From: Zasmidium citrigriseum
Taxonomy: Eukaryota > Ascomycota > Dothideomycetes > Mycosphaerellales > Mycosphaerellaceae
Assembly (NCBI GenBank): GCA_002786025.1
Contig: NHNW01000037.1
Span: forward strand, 345,728 to 409,727
Length of the DNA: 64,000 bases
Direction of reading: 5' to 3'
The notes beneath the pieces were generated by a model. That model was not told the origin of the DNA and made no database searches. It saw only the letters and a list, made by a program, of their open reading frames with translations. The position numbers and the translations under genes were made by a program. Shown here one piece after another: positions 31,184 through 42,916 of the stretch. Position 1 is the first letter of the stretch, and each line of letters starts with the position of its first letter.

Positions 31184-32164
31184 ATGGCAGCCTCATACAC
31201 CAGCATTACCCACACCAAGACCTATGCTGGCATTGATCCCACCAGGACCGAAGTTTCGACGGTGGGCAGAGTCGTTCTCATCACAGGTGCTTCTGGAGGC
31301 ATTGGCCGAGCCACAGCCTCGTCCTTCGCTGCGTCCAGTCCTCGCCTGCTTGTTTTGCTGGGCAGACGTGCGGAAGCTCTGGCAGAGACAGCGTCACTTG
31401 TTCGCACGGCATTTCCCAAGCTGGCCATTCAGACTCATGAAGCCGAGTTGTGCGAGTCGTCCCAAGTTCGAAACATCATGAGCAAAGTGTCGGAGGAGTC
31501 CGGCGGCATTGACGTTGTTGTTCACTGTGCCGGTATGTTGGCTCCTGTGGCCCTTCTTCTTGAAGCAGACCCGGCTACCTTCTTGGACGGATACAAGACC
31601 ACCATTGTTGGGACGCTGGTGGTCGCACAGGCTGTCCTTCTTGCGAACAAGAAGTCTGGCGTCAACGGTACCAAGCCGGTCACGTTCGTGAATCTAACCA
31701 CAGCCGGCATTCTGTTCCCTCCATTCCCAGGCATGGGCGCCTATGTGAGCAGCAAGATGGCTGCGGTGAAGCTCTTGCAGTGCTTCGCTGCCGAGAATCC
31801 GGAGGTCCGTCTTCATCATGTCCATCCAGGTTTCCTCCAGACGGCCATGTCTGCCAAGCTTGGAGAGAAGATCAAGTTGCCATTCCAATACGATGATAGT
31901 GAGTATGATCCACTCCTGAATCGTAACATCAACATGACTGACAAATTTGAAGTTTCTCTCCCGGCCGACTTTCTCGTCTGGATCGTTTCACCTGAAGCGG
32001 ACTTTCTGGCCAACAAGATCGCCTTCGCTGGTTGGGATGTGGACGAGTTGAAGAAACGAAAGAGGGAGATCATCGGTGCCTCACCCGGAGCCGTTGATCT
32101 TTGGCTGGGCCTTACAGGCTTCCCAAGATACCTCAACGGGAAGGCTCTTGATGCTCGAGAGTGA
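31184..32164 (+). CDS. Short-chain dehydrogenase/reductase
   Basis: Exons 31184-31898 and 31953-32164 give 308 aa. The intron (54 nt, GTGAGT...TGAAG) has no in-frame stop; removing it joins FQYDD to ISLPADFLVW. The Rossmann domain carries VLITGASGGIGRA (TGxxxGxG) at residues about 31-43 and VVHCAGM in place of NNAG. The active site Tyr-Lys is GAYVSSKMAAVK, with Thr rather than Ser in the preceding LTTAG strand. SDRs of this classical layout oxidise or reduce alcohols and ketones with NAD(P)H. The preceding P450 and following FMO make a shared pathway plausible. Confidence 0.88.
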   Translation: MAASYTSITHTKTYAGIDPTRTEVSTVGRVVLITGASGGIGRATASSFAASSPRLLVLLGRRAEALAETASLVRTAFPKLAIQTHEAELCESSQVRNIMSKVSEESGGIDVVVHCAGMLAPVALLLEADPATFLDGYKTTIVGTLVVAQAVLLANKKSGVNGTKPVTFVNLTTAGILFPPFPGMGAYVSSKMAAVKLLQCFAAENPEVRLHHVHPGFLQTAMSAKLGEKIKLPFQYDDSEYDPLLNRNINMTDKFEVSLPADFLVWIVSPEADFLANKIAFAGWDVDELKKRKREIIGASPGAVDLWLGLTGFPRYLNGKALDARE

Positions 32165-32376
32165 GTCTCTTGTATCCAAAGTCACGACTGCGACTCAAAT
32201 TGTGAAGGAATCGGTCGCAGGGATGGAAGAGATGATGCCCGATACAGCCATTGTCGTTGAAGCATTTGAAATTACGATTGTGAAGAGGTCTTCGTGTATG
32301 AAGTGCCATCCTTGGCTCCTGACGTGGCCATTAGGTGGTATTCGGGATACCCAGAATTTCCTCTTTGCTGGTAGGC

Positions 32377-32884
32377 TCAAGACAACTGATCGCTTAGGCT
32401 GGCGAAGAGAAAGGTGCCTGCATTGATAATGGCGAACGCTGTATCCGTGATCGCCAGTGTGTGAAACTTCTCGCCCTGCGTCCAGAAGAGATATCCTGCC
32501 AGCAAATGTATGCAAAACCGGGCTGCAAGAGCCCGACGGTGCAGAGTTGGTCGGCTGGCAGCAAAGGCTGTGAAGATACCCATGTTTAGAAGCTGCATAC
32601 TGTAGTCTGGTGAGTATGGGTGAGCGCATGATGGAGAGATGAATCTACCTCAAGGTATAGGCCAACGCCATCGGTATCTCAGTTCCAAACTGGGCCGCCA
32701 TCTGAGAAGTCGTGTCATGCGGTCGCACGATGCCGTAGACGCCGAAAGCCGCATTGAGAGTGCCCTGCAGGCCAAGGACTGCAGCTGAAAGCCGCATTGT
32801 ACTTGGCACAGTGGTTGCTGCAGAAGTAGAATTCGCATAAGAAGCAGCGACGGCTGAAGACCCGACGACTTCGGTGGACGCCAA
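32377..32884 (-). CDS. Small integral membrane protein, unknown
   Basis: Two exons on the reverse strand, 32884-32649 and 32599-32377, joined over a 49-base intron (GTAGAT...CTACAG), give 152 aa. About four hydrophobic segments are visible: LSAAVLGLQGTLNAAFGVYG, MALAYTLSMQLLNMGIFTAF, RFCIHLLAGYLFW and DTAFAIINAGTFLFA. The exon 1/2 junction lies inside the second segment. No catalytic motif is visible. I do not recognise a named family; the layout is a little like DUF4267-type four-helix proteins. It is convergent with the SDR and divergent from the FMO with a shared 310-base promoter. Small four-helix proteins in metabolite clusters can be membrane cyclases, oxygenases or accessory subunits, but nothing here proves that. 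Confidence 0.65.
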
Positions 32885-33194
32885 GCCACCTACGTCGATA
32901 TGAACTCTATTCTACCCGGCCCTATTCAGCCTGGTAGAAGACCGGCAGGCTGGTTCACAAGCTGCAAGATTGCAACAATGTGATTTTCATACTATTCGAA
33001 TATGTAACAGATGTTCGCCAAGCTATTATTCAACCATCCAGGTGGATCAAGGAGGATGCGCCCTTCGCTTTCGCACCTGATGTCAGACCACCATCCTGCC
33101 TACCGATTGCTGTCCATCATGAGCGTTCTCCGTCTCTGTCTCCAGCTTTCCTGACCGCTGGCCTGCATCGGCACAGTACTCAACAATCGACAAG
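32885..33194. promoter_or_regulatory. Divergent promoter, membrane protein / FMO
   Basis: 310 bases between two divergent starts. No specific motif was recognised. Confidence 0.4.
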
Positions 33195-34922
33195 ATGCAG
33201 CGATCAGCAAGACTCGGTACTTCGGTAGCCATCATCGGCGCTGGAGCTCTGGGACTCGTGGCAACCAAGAACTTTCTTGAAGAAGGCTTCGATGTGACGA
33301 CCTTTGAGAAGAACAGCTACATCGGTGGTCTGTGGCATGTAACGTTGAATCCAAGCGAGACAAGTGTGCTGGAGGACACGATTTGCAACGTCAGCAAGCA
33401 GAGCACCCCCTTTTCGGACTTTCCAATGCCAGATGGTGAGGCATTGACACCAGATCCATGGAAGTGCAGGGATGACTGACCATCGATAGCGTATCCTACT
33501 CACCCGAGTGCAAAACAGATGCAGCAGTATCTCGAGGCATACGCCGAACATTTCTCTCTCCACAAGCATATACGCCTCTCCACCGTGGTGACTGCAATCT
33601 CGAGAGATGAGATACAGTCGAAATGGGTCATCACCACCAAGAGCACGCCTGAGAGTGATAGTTCGCCAGAGGTCCAGGTATTCGACCGACTGATCATTGC
33701 GACTGGACCAAACAGCAAAGCGTACATTCCAGACGCCAAGGGGATTGAAGCGTTCCGTGGCGACGTTCTGCACTCGAAGGCATTCAAAAGCCCTTCCAAG
33801 TACAAAGGCAAGACCGTGCTGGTTGTTGGAATCTCCAATTCGGCTGCGGATTCCATCTCCTTCCTTATCAGAGCGGGTGCGAAGAAAGTGTACGTCTCGC
33901 ACCGCCGCAAGTTCATCACAGTCCCGGAAATGGTGGCCGGCAAAGCACTGGATCACAACCTGACCTTCAGATTGCAGCTTCTTGGCTCCTGGATTCAATG
34001 GCTGGCTCCAGCGATGCAGGCCAAGATGATGACGAAGATGTTGACCAGTTTCCAGGACCAGGAGTTTCCATTGCTAAAGAGTCATTCATGCCAGAACGAT
34101 AGCAGAAAGTTCCCTCCCGATGGAGAGTTTGTGCCAGCTATAAGCGAGGATTTGGCAGACCATCTTCTCGCGGGAAGAGTAGAGAGCGTGCAGGCCATCG
34201 AGCAAATTAGCGGACCGGCCGCGGTGAAGCTTATCGATGGAGAAGAGCTGCAAGACGTGGATGCGATTCTCTTTTGTACGGGACTTCATGCAGACCTGGC
34301 CCGCCTGCTCCCGGACTCTGCTGATCCGTGCAATCCATCACACGCCCCTAAGCTGTACGGTGCATTGCCTCCTCACGTTGTTGAGCAACGACGAGTGTAT
34401 CGCGTGTACAGAGGCTTCTTATCGCTGCAGCATCCGCATGGCCTCGCATTTCTGGGCGCAACAATGATGATTCGAGCGGCATTTCCGTTCTACGACTTGG
34501 TCAGCGTGGCTCTGGCGCAGCTCTGGAGTGGGAAACATCCAATGCCGTCTGCGTATGAGATGAATGCGAATGCCGATGCTCACTTACAGCGGCTGGCGAA
34601 GGTCATTCGCGAGCAAGGCGACGTTCAACATCCTGGTTCCATGAGGCAGATTGAGCTGGATCAGTGGCTGCAGCGAGTGGCTGGAACTGGACTGTACGAG
34701 AACGTTGGCAACTTCGGCTGGAGGGCATGGAGACTGTGGTGGAATGAGCCCAAGCTATACCGGATGCTGATGGACGGGCCCGTAACTAGCCATTCGTTGA
34801 GATTGTTTGAAATGGGTGGTCGAAAGGCATGGCCAGGAGCGAAGAAAGCGATCATCAAAGCGAATGAGGACGTTGAAAGACTTCGAAGAGAGTACGGGAC
34901 GTCGAAAACGAAGCTAACATAA
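33195..34922 (+). CDS. Flavin-containing monooxygenase (FMO-like)
   Basis: Exons 33195-33435 and 33490-34922 (intron GTGAGG...GATAG, 54 nt) give 557 aa. The FAD-binding site is IIGAGALGLV (GxGxxG) at residues about 13-22, followed by TTFEKNSYIGGLWH. The FMO fingerprint FxGxxxHSxxF is present as FRGDVLHSKAF. The NADPH site is VVGISNSAADS. The C-terminal half contains ILFCTGLHADL, the conserved ATG/CTG motif region. Class B monooxygenases oxidise N, S or carbonyl groups, the last as Baeyer-Villiger oxidation. Length is slightly above typical FMOs. It is the last clear gene of the cluster. Confidence 0.9.
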
Positions 34923-35416
34923 AGAGAGATCATTGTGAATGTGGGGCGAATGTTCATCGTTGGACTTGCGAATATGAAAGTGCACGGCTCACGCCAGCGC
35001 TTCAGGACTTACCTTCTTCTTACAATCCGACATGCTGGAACTCAATGATCACGTACTTCTCATTGAACTCAAGAAAGTCACGCTATATGTCTGCCCGTAT
35101 CGAACCCAAGCAATGATTCCAGAATGGCAATAGCAATAACGTACTCAGCTTTTGACTTTTTCTGTGCGAGTACCTCCCTCGCGATTCCATATGAAACAGT
35201 CTAGCCGATATCGACATCAATGTACAAGACAAGCGCGGTCCACGGCCTTCAAATCCTGAGCTCGTTGGATTCCATGCCCAGCGCAGTTGGAGTGATCAGC
35301 CAGATAAGGAATACAAGTCGCCGATATCCCTTTGTGTTACATCCCAAGACAACGAAGCGAGAGAGCACGGGGACAAGACTATTGGCGCAAGCACATTTGT
35401 TCGTCTGAATCCGTCG
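34923..35416. other. Intergenic before the helicase pseudogene
   Basis: 490 bases. Part of the 5' end of the degraded helicase gene may lie here, but I could not follow any conserved segment upstream of 35417. Confidence 0.35.
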
Positions 35417-38400
35417 ATGGTGACTCTATTCCCACTCTTGCGAACCCATATCCGCGAGAATTACTTTGTCGGTCAAGAACAGGAATGGCATGAAACGGAG
35501 CGAGCGAGAAAGAAGAGAAGCGGCGAGCAGTTGCCACGGCACACCAAGTTCGGATATATGGCACAGAACTACAAGGACGATCATGTCGAGTCTCCCGTTG
35601 AGTGGGAACACGATCAGTTCGAAAGCATCTCCATCGAGCCCACGACCCTGGAGTACGTCCAGTCGAAAGTCGGTCTCAGTCCTACTGGCTGTCATGACTC
35701 CTTTTCCCTTGTCACTTTCGCTCTTGCGACAGGCGAGCGGGGCCTTCACGTGCCTGGTCAGAGAGACGGAGGATTCACCAACGGCTCGGTGCAGTCTCAG
35801 CTGCTTCGAGACCTGCTCGGCGCAAGGAGGGTGCGCGTGGTTGTTAATCATGGCGCATCAGCGGCTGTGTCAAGATGGCAGGCTTGGACGGAGGACTGTC
35901 TTCCAGCCCGCAGTCTCGGACCTTTCCCTGGAAGAGATGATTGGTATTTCACCAGATCCGAGAACTACGACAAGGATGATCCCAAGCCATTTGATCGCTT
36001 CATTCGCAAATACCGACGACTCGAGCATCCGCCTTGGCTCGAAAGCGTTATAGTGACCACGTGCGGCTCGTTGTATGTCGACATCCATTCATCTCGCAGC
36101 CATTTCGCCAGCGTCCGGTCGTACAATCGACTTTACATCGGATCAGTGCTTTACGAACGAGACGAACAGGACCGGCAGAGAGAAGTCTTCTACAATGACG
36201 ATGTCATCTATCCGGCAAAGCTCAGCCTTATCCGCCCCGGCTTCTTCAAGATTAGCGTCAAAGTCAAGGACCGCAGTCTCCCCCCAGGACTTATCGCTGA
36301 TAGTCCCACCCCCTAAACCAGTGTCGTCGTGCTCTTGGAAGGATACTCTGATGTGCAAGATCCGGAAACCCAGTTCAATGCGTCTGTGTGCCAAACCACC
36401 GAAGAAGAGTTCACGTTCACCTCAAATGCGTACAAGCCGCAGCGGCTTCAGGAGGAAAACGTCCAGCTGGATACCGCTCGGTCTTTCCGAGTGAAGGTTC
36501 CTTGGTATGCAGTAGACGCTACCTCAAAGCGGCGTCTGGATACCATGCAAGAGGTGGCCCGCATTGCCCAATTCCTGAACCCGCGCAAGATCATTGGGCT
36601 TCAGCAAGGCCGCACTCGCGGACTCCTCACTTTGGATGATCTTGTTGTGGATGGTGAAGATGCAGTCTTCTCTCCGCAACTTGAGACTGATTTCGAGAGA
36701 AGTTCGTTCAAGTTGAGCATCCGGGACGCCGTCACGGCCCTCAAAACCAGCGGGTTGAACGCAGAGCAGAGCCATTTTACACAGACTGCCTTGGACGGAA
36801 CCAGAGGCAACGTTCTGTTGTTGGAGGGATTCCCTGGAAGTGGCGAGACATTCACGCTGGCCCGCTTAGTCTGTGGGCTTATGCTGCTTGGAAAGTGCGT
36901 CATGGTGTCCAGTCAGTCCAACAAGGGAGTAGAAGCTCTCATCGAGGCGGTGATGAAGTTGATCGCCCGTGAGCCTGCGTTGTCTGTGTTGAAGGAGTCG
37001 GTGGTTCATCAGCAATGCGATTCCGAGGAGAAAGATCTCGCTCGCCATCTCTGTTCCGGTGCGCCTGATACGACGGGCCGGTTCTCCAAGTCTGAGAATT
37101 GGCTGATCGCACGAATCCATCGCTTCTGTGAAGCCCAAAAGCGCGAGAACACCGAAGCAGGCCGACATGCGAGAAACTGGATAATCCACATCAAGGCACG
37201 CCAAGATGACGTCCTCCCAGCCAGCCCACGGAGCCGGTCTCAGATCAAGACCATAGTGCAAAACCACGTCTACGGTGCCACCAAGCTTGTCGCATGCACC
37301 ACCTTCGTTGCAGCTGCCTTAACCCTGGATTCCTAGGGTGCCCACGTCGCGATTCTGGATGAGGCGGGCATGGCCACAGAACCCGATCTTCAGATGGTCA
37401 TTAGTGGTCAAATCGGCCGTCTCGAGCTTCTCATTATGGCTGGAGACACGCAACAGCTAGGGCCCGTCGTCACTTCTACCAGATCCCGGCGCAACCCTCT
37501 CGGCCGCAACCTCGAAGTGTCTCCACTTCAGCGGATGTTAAATGGTTGGCTTCACCTGACTGTTGTATCGCCCGTGCAGAACTACCGCGATCACCCCAGC
37601 ACTTTTGCCATGCCTAGCCATCGGTTCTACAACGATCGAATGGTTGCTGGCGGTGCACTTGAGCGCTGGGATGGCGGTCCTTCTGACGGCATCTTTGCCC
37701 TCTTGCAGTCTGGGATGTTTCAAGAAGCTGCCAATTCGAACACCCTTGCCAATCGCTCGAACCGTCAACTCTTCCTCAATGTGAAGACCATGTCCCAGCG
37801 CGAAGAAGACGGCACATCGCATTTCAATGCAGGAGGGATCAGCGCCATCATCAGTCTAATCATTGCTCTTCTGGAGAGAGGCCTGCGTCAAGAAGACATC
37901 GGTGTAATCACCATGTATGCCGAAGATCGACGTCGCCTCGTATCAGCTCTTCGAGAGCAGGATCTTGCCTTGATCGAGGCCGACACTGTCCCCGAGACTG
38001 ATACGGAGCTCGAGGCCAGCACTGTCGATGCGTTCCAAGGCTGAGAGAAGGAGGTCATTATTGTACATTTCGTCGCAACTCTGCCGTGGCGCCATCTCCC
38101 GAACGGTACGCCTTTAAGGCATGTGCAGAATCCGAACCGGCTCTGTGTTGCCACCACCCGCGCCAAATACTTCCAATTCCTTGTCGGCAACTTGGATGAG
38201 TGGGAAGCATGGGAGAACACCATGCAGCATTTTCGGAGTCCATATCCTCTTTGCTCGGAGCTCCTCAGTCTTCGCTTGCGGTTGGTATTGCATCCTTGGC
38301 CAAGCAACTCACGCTTTACAAAAAGAGGGTCTTGGGTTCCAAGCGACTGCTCGGACATGCTAAACTCACCATTGATCGTCAACGCTCTTGAATGCGCACT

Positions 38401-38437
38401 CTACGGGACCGCAGCCGCTACGCAAACCGAGCCATAG
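35417..38437 (+). pseudogene. SF1 (UPF1/DNA2-like) helicase with three in-frame stops
   Basis: One forward frame holds a complete superfamily 1 helicase order, interrupted by TAA at 36314, TAG at 37334 and TGA at 38042. Visible motifs are Walker A near 36829 as GFPGSGETF (the essential Lys is Glu), Walker B ILDEAG near 37353, motif III GDTQQLGP near 37446, motif V STVDAFQG-stop-EKEVII near 38024, and motif VI LCVATTRAK near 38142. All three stops differ from a sense codon by one C-to-T change (CAA, CAG, CGA), the first two in the CpA context favoured by RIP. The third stop lies inside motif V, so splicing cannot remove it. The frame stays in phase throughout, so inactivation is recent or only mild. 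Native members unwind RNA or DNA; this copy is probably dead. Confidence 0.78.
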
Positions 38438-39198
38438 CGATGGAGACGAGAACGCAACATCGGCTAAGGAGCAAGATATCCAAACTGCAAAACGACATGT
38501 TGGTCAAGATTTCGATGGTGAAGGATCGCAATCTTCGGTTATCTTCTCGGGTGACGCATCTTCGCGGCCTCCAGGTCCACTGTCAGAAGCGGGTACGGTT
38601 CTGGAAGAGCGCACGGAACATGCACAAGAATGATACGGCTGTGGCCCGCACACGGCAATCACAGCTGCGGACGACTCTTCATGAATCGCATAGCGAGTGT
38701 GCGACGTTGACCGCTAAAGTGCAGAGCCTGGAGGATCAGCTCAACGATAGCCGAACCGAGCTCAATCAGATTCGCTCGGACCTCGATTCGAAACAGACAG
38801 CCCTGCAGGCTCAAGCAGGGAATCGAGAGAAGCTGATCTCTACCCAGGAAGAATTGGAATCTTCTAAGAGTGCCGTAACTTCGCTTCGTCGTCGTATCGG
38901 TAACATCTACACCCAGCATTTCCCTTCTACCATCCCAAGAACAGCTTTTCAGCAGCTCGAAATGCTTCAGGAGTTCTGGACCGACTGCAAGACGTCGTTT
39001 AATGTCATGCAAAAGGTCATGGAACAAGCGCAAGACATCGCGTTCAAAACGAGACGTTCGCAGGCTCGGTCGTGTGGGGAGCGCAAGATGGCCTCGGAAG
39101 CAAGTCGTGGAAGGTCGCGGAGGATGAGTGGTTGGAGCCGTGGCACATATTGGTCTCATGTTGATCGGTTTGAACAGGCCACCGAGAGCAGGAGTTGA
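38392..39198 (+). CDS. Hypothetical coiled-coil protein
   Basis: An open frame of 268 aa that overlaps the end of the helicase frame in another phase. Residues about 25-175 are rich in Leu, Glu, Gln, Arg and Ser with heptad-like spacing, for example ATLTAKVQSLEDQLNDSRTE and LISTQEELESSKSAVTSLRR, so a coiled coil is likely. The last 60 residues are Arg/Ser-rich. No catalytic domain is seen. It may be a separate gene with a later start, or the remnant of a coiled-coil tail once fused to the helicase. The clean long frame supports translation, but the decayed neighbourhood lowers confidence. Confidence 0.45.
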   Translation: MRTLRDRSRYANRAIAMETRTQHRLRSKISKLQNDMLVKISMVKDRNLRLSSRVTHLRGLQVHCQKRVRFWKSARNMHKNDTAVARTRQSQLRTTLHESHSECATLTAKVQSLEDQLNDSRTELNQIRSDLDSKQTALQAQAGNREKLISTQEELESSKSAVTSLRRRIGNIYTQHFPSTIPRTAFQQLEMLQEFWTDCKTSFNVMQKVMEQAQDIAFKTRRSQARSCGERKMASEASRGRSRRMSGWSRGTYWSHVDRFEQATESRS

Positions 39199-40025
39199 TA
39201 TGTTGGCCTTCGATCTGGTGAAGTGCCACTGAACCCAATACTCTGGCAATCCTCGCTGGAGCAAGCCGACATATGGAGAACCTTGCGGTATTGCGCCGGT
39301 CGAGATGAGCAAGAAGTGCCCAGCCTTGGAGGACGCAGATGCCGCTGGAGCGTTTTCGCGAGCGAGTCATCGGGGTCGGGATTCGACGAGGCTGGTGCAT
39401 CAACAGCCTCCTGGCAGGTCGGAGGGAACGAGAACTCGGCGAAATCGCTGCAGGTGCTGAGTCGAGCAGCGCCGCGGCGTGTGAAACGAGGTCAGATCTT
39501 CAAGGTATTACCCACGTTCACCTTGCTGTCGTGCGCTGGGACGAGTGTGGCCGCCTGGTGCAATGGTCAGACTGCACTTGCCGCCACGACTGCCCATGCT
39601 GGTGCGCATCTACTCGATGAAGCTTCTGCAATCTCAGGAGGACGTATGTAGAGGGGGAGACCTGTGAGAACGGAGCGGGAATCAAAGATCAGCCCTTTGG
39701 GGTCTGCTATGGTATCGGAAGACTGTTCGCGCTTGCACTGCTCAGATTTCCTCCAGCGCCGTCTGAATCCTGTCTCGAATGAGGTGCCGTCTCTTGCAGC
39801 GCCTCTCGCTTCTCGCCTGCGGCAAGGCGTCTGTCCTCGCCCTCGCCAGCCGCAATCCTCGTACCTGTTGCCAACATCACAGACCGCGATGCTGGACTGG
39901 GTGTACGCCGACTCGTCAGTCAGCATATCGCATCATAGCGAGATCCATCCAGCAGCACTTCGCTCTCTGCAAGACCAGGAGCTCTCAACCCTGTCGCTGA
40001 AGTATTATACCAATCATCATCTCTT

Positions 40026-40147
40026 GCGCAGGCCCCAGCTGAGTTCCAAAGAACCCATCATTCCATCTCTTCTGAGACTGTCGCCATCTCGTGCGCAGGC
40101 CTCAGCTGAGTTCTCGGGACACCATCATTCCATCTCTTCTCAGACTG
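40026..40147. repeat. Direct duplication, 67-base period
   Basis: Two copies of about 55 bases start at 40026 and 40093. They share GCGCAGGCC, CAGCTGAGTTC and CATCATTCCATCTCTTCT, with substitutions between. Confidence 0.75.
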
Positions 40148-40644
40148 CTCGCGCAATGCGCTGTGGTTGGTGTTCGTCTTTCGCCGCAAAATGGGTTGGA
40201 GGAGGTGTCGCGCTTGGAAGGAGGACTCGGGGATCGGTGGTCTCGAGCTGGGCTCGCAGGAGGTCGCGCTTTGGAGGAAGGCGGTGCTGGCGGACCCGTC
40301 GGCGGATGAGGAGTTGGATGTGCGATTCCTGGCTGGCGCTGCGGGAGGCGCAGGTTGGAGTGGCTGGAGGAGGGCTTCGGAGGTGTGTCGAGGTCGTTGG
40401 AGAAGGTCTGCGTCGTCCTTGGTTGCCGATTGAGCTGGCGGATCGCCAGCAGCGCAGTCATCTGCCTGTCCACGCCTCATCAGGTACTTTGATCAGCGCA
40501 TGCCTAGCTCGAGTCTGTTCGATCTGTCGGCATCATCTCCTTTGATCCTGCTGCGCCCAGGCGCATGTCCTTGTCCTTGACGTCCCGTCGCGCTTCTTCA
40601 TCCCGCAGCAGCGCCGTCGCAATAGCTGCCATATGCTGTTTCTC

Positions 40645-40696
40645 TACGCCCTGCTCCTCCACGCCCTGTTCTTCTACGCCTAGCTCTTCCACGGCC
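40645..40696. repeat. 15-base tandem repeat
   Basis: Just over three units of the form (T/C)ACGCC(C/T)(T/A)G(C/T)TC(C/T)TC in a row, at 40645, 40660, 40675 and a partial unit at 40690. Confidence 0.7.
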
Positions 40697-42291
40697 TTAC
40701 TCTCCCGTGTGCTGCTCTTGCATGTCCCGCTCTAGGCTTCCTACGCGTTGCGCAATGGCACTCTCCTAGCTCTTGTACGGTGCGACGTATAGTGCGAAGT
40801 CGTAGCAAGGTACGCATACGGTGTGTCGATGGATTAGAGGTTAGGAGATCTAGTAAGAGTCGCTCGGGTGTCTAGTAGCTCGAGGTCGAGGCGGTAGAGA
40901 TATATTAGGGGAAACCCTACTTCTTTTAAACGATTACTAGACGAAGTATAAAGTTTAGATAGTATATAGATAGTTAATAATAAAGAACAGGTTATTTTAT
41001 AAGACGTTTATTTAGAAGTATAGTATATTATAAAAACCTATACTTATTTTATTTAGAGTTTTTTACGTTCTTTTAAAAATAGGTAAGTATTTAATTATAT
41101 AATATCTATACTAAGTTTTAGGAAAAGTTAGTCTATAGTATAGCGCTTTCTAATAAAATAGAGTAGAAAATAATACTACTTCTAAGTTATTTATAGATAC
41201 TTTTTATACTATTTCTATATAGTCTTTTCTTTATCTATTAACTATATAAATTTTTAATCTATATATTATAAGATATTTTATACTTTTTCTTAATATTATA
41301 GTAAGTAGCTTTCTATTCTTTATATAATACTAATACTACTACTACTTAGTCCTACTTTACTTATACTTTTTATTATTTTTAAGTTCTTTAAATAGAGACT
41401 AATTCTCTTTTATATAAATTATATAGAAACTAGTTTTCTCTTATTCTAGCTTTATATAAAAGTATTATTATAAGCTCTTCTTTAAGATATAGATTTAATA
41501 TTATACTAATAGTACTATTATAGTAGAAATTACTATAAGATTTATATATAATTAATTAATATAGCTTAATACTAATAGAAAATAGTACTTTACTATTCTT
41601 TCTAGCTCTAGCTCTAAACTTAATAGCTTTAGCTTTAATAGTAATAATATAGTCTTTAAGCCTTTTACTTAGTATATATAGACTTATAAGCTATAGAAAA
41701 AGCTATATTAAGTAGTTTATAGGACTTATAGACTAGTAGAATAAGAAAGATAAGTATAATTATTTATTTAGTACTACTATTTATTAGGATTACTTAGTTA
41801 TTAGTAAGACTAATAAGAATATAATAGCTAAGACTATTAAGAGTATCTAAGTAAGCCTAATAGCTTATATATTCTATAGCTTAATATATTTATATTACTT
41901 AATACTCTCTACTATATAAATAATAAGTAGTTATACTAATAGATCTAATATAAGGTAATAATATTACTACTATCTATTATAAGTACTAAGCTACTTATAA
42001 ATAGTATATAAATACTATATAGTAATATAAGAGTAAGACTTTAAATCTTACTAGTAACTTTATATATATTTAAATAGTAAAGAACTACTAACTTATTAAT
42101 TTAAATCTAACTAGCTATAAAGAAGCTTTTAAGGCTCTCTTTAATAGAATCTCTTTAATAAAGGTCTACTACTTTATAGAGTTATATTTTAACTTTAAAA
42201 ATACTAAAATTATTAATAAGTAGTTTCTTAAGAATATATCTTTATTTCTTTACTTTCTACTTTTAATTAGTAGGTCTTTAATAGATATCTT

Positions 42292-42510
42292 CTTTAAGTA
42301 TTAATACTTTTTTTAAGTACTAAGCTTTTTTAAAGATTAATATTTTTTTTAAAAACTAACTTTTCTTTTACTAATTATATTTTCTTTACTAACTAACTTT
42401 TCTTCTACTAATTAATACTTTCTTTAAAGACTAATATTTCTTCTAAGGACTAATACTTCTTTTAAGGACTAATACTTTTACTAAGTACTAATACTTCTTC
42501 TAAGTATTAG
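42292..42510. repeat. Degenerate short tandem array
   Basis: Imperfect units of roughly 18-24 bases built on AAGGACTAATACTTCTT and close variants, repeated about ten times within the AT-rich block. Confidence 0.6.
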
Positions 42511-42916
42511 TATTTAAAGAATTATAGCTATCTTTAAATATAGTCTAAAACTTTATATTTAACTTTTTCTATTCCTATTCTTATTCTTACTTATAGTCTA
42601 AAAGCTAAAAGCTTTTATTTCTTAGCTTTTCTCTAATAGCTTTTTTTATATAGTTAATTAACTATAGTTAATAAAAAGAAGAAGAAGAATTTATACTAAA
42701 AGAGAGAGATTATACTAATATATAATTAATTTAGTTATTTAGATCTTAGATTTAGATCTTAAATCTATATATATAGTCTAATTTAATAACTTTAATATTA
42801 TATACTTTAATAATACTAAAGATACTATATATATTCTATTCTAGTTCTAAGTATATCCTATACTATACTCTAATAATATTAACTTAAAAAATATTAAAAT
42901 CCTTAGCTAGGACTTT

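Larger units (their letters stand above)
39199..40840. other. Gene-poor transition zone to RIP DNA
   Basis: About 1.6 kb of normal GC with only overlapping chance frames. It contains the two short repeat structures listed below. The switch to RIP composition falls at about 40840. Confidence 0.45.

Noticed and set aside
36314..36316. First helicase stop removed by an intron (CTAAACCAG looks like branch site plus acceptor)
   Set aside because: No good donor lies nearby, the frame is unchanged on both sides, and the third stop is inside motif V where no intron can help.
39664..40545. Long open frames on both strands in 39.2-40.6 kb
   Set aside because: Mutually overlapping frames in GC-rich DNA, with direct repeats inside and no domain-like segments or splice structure.
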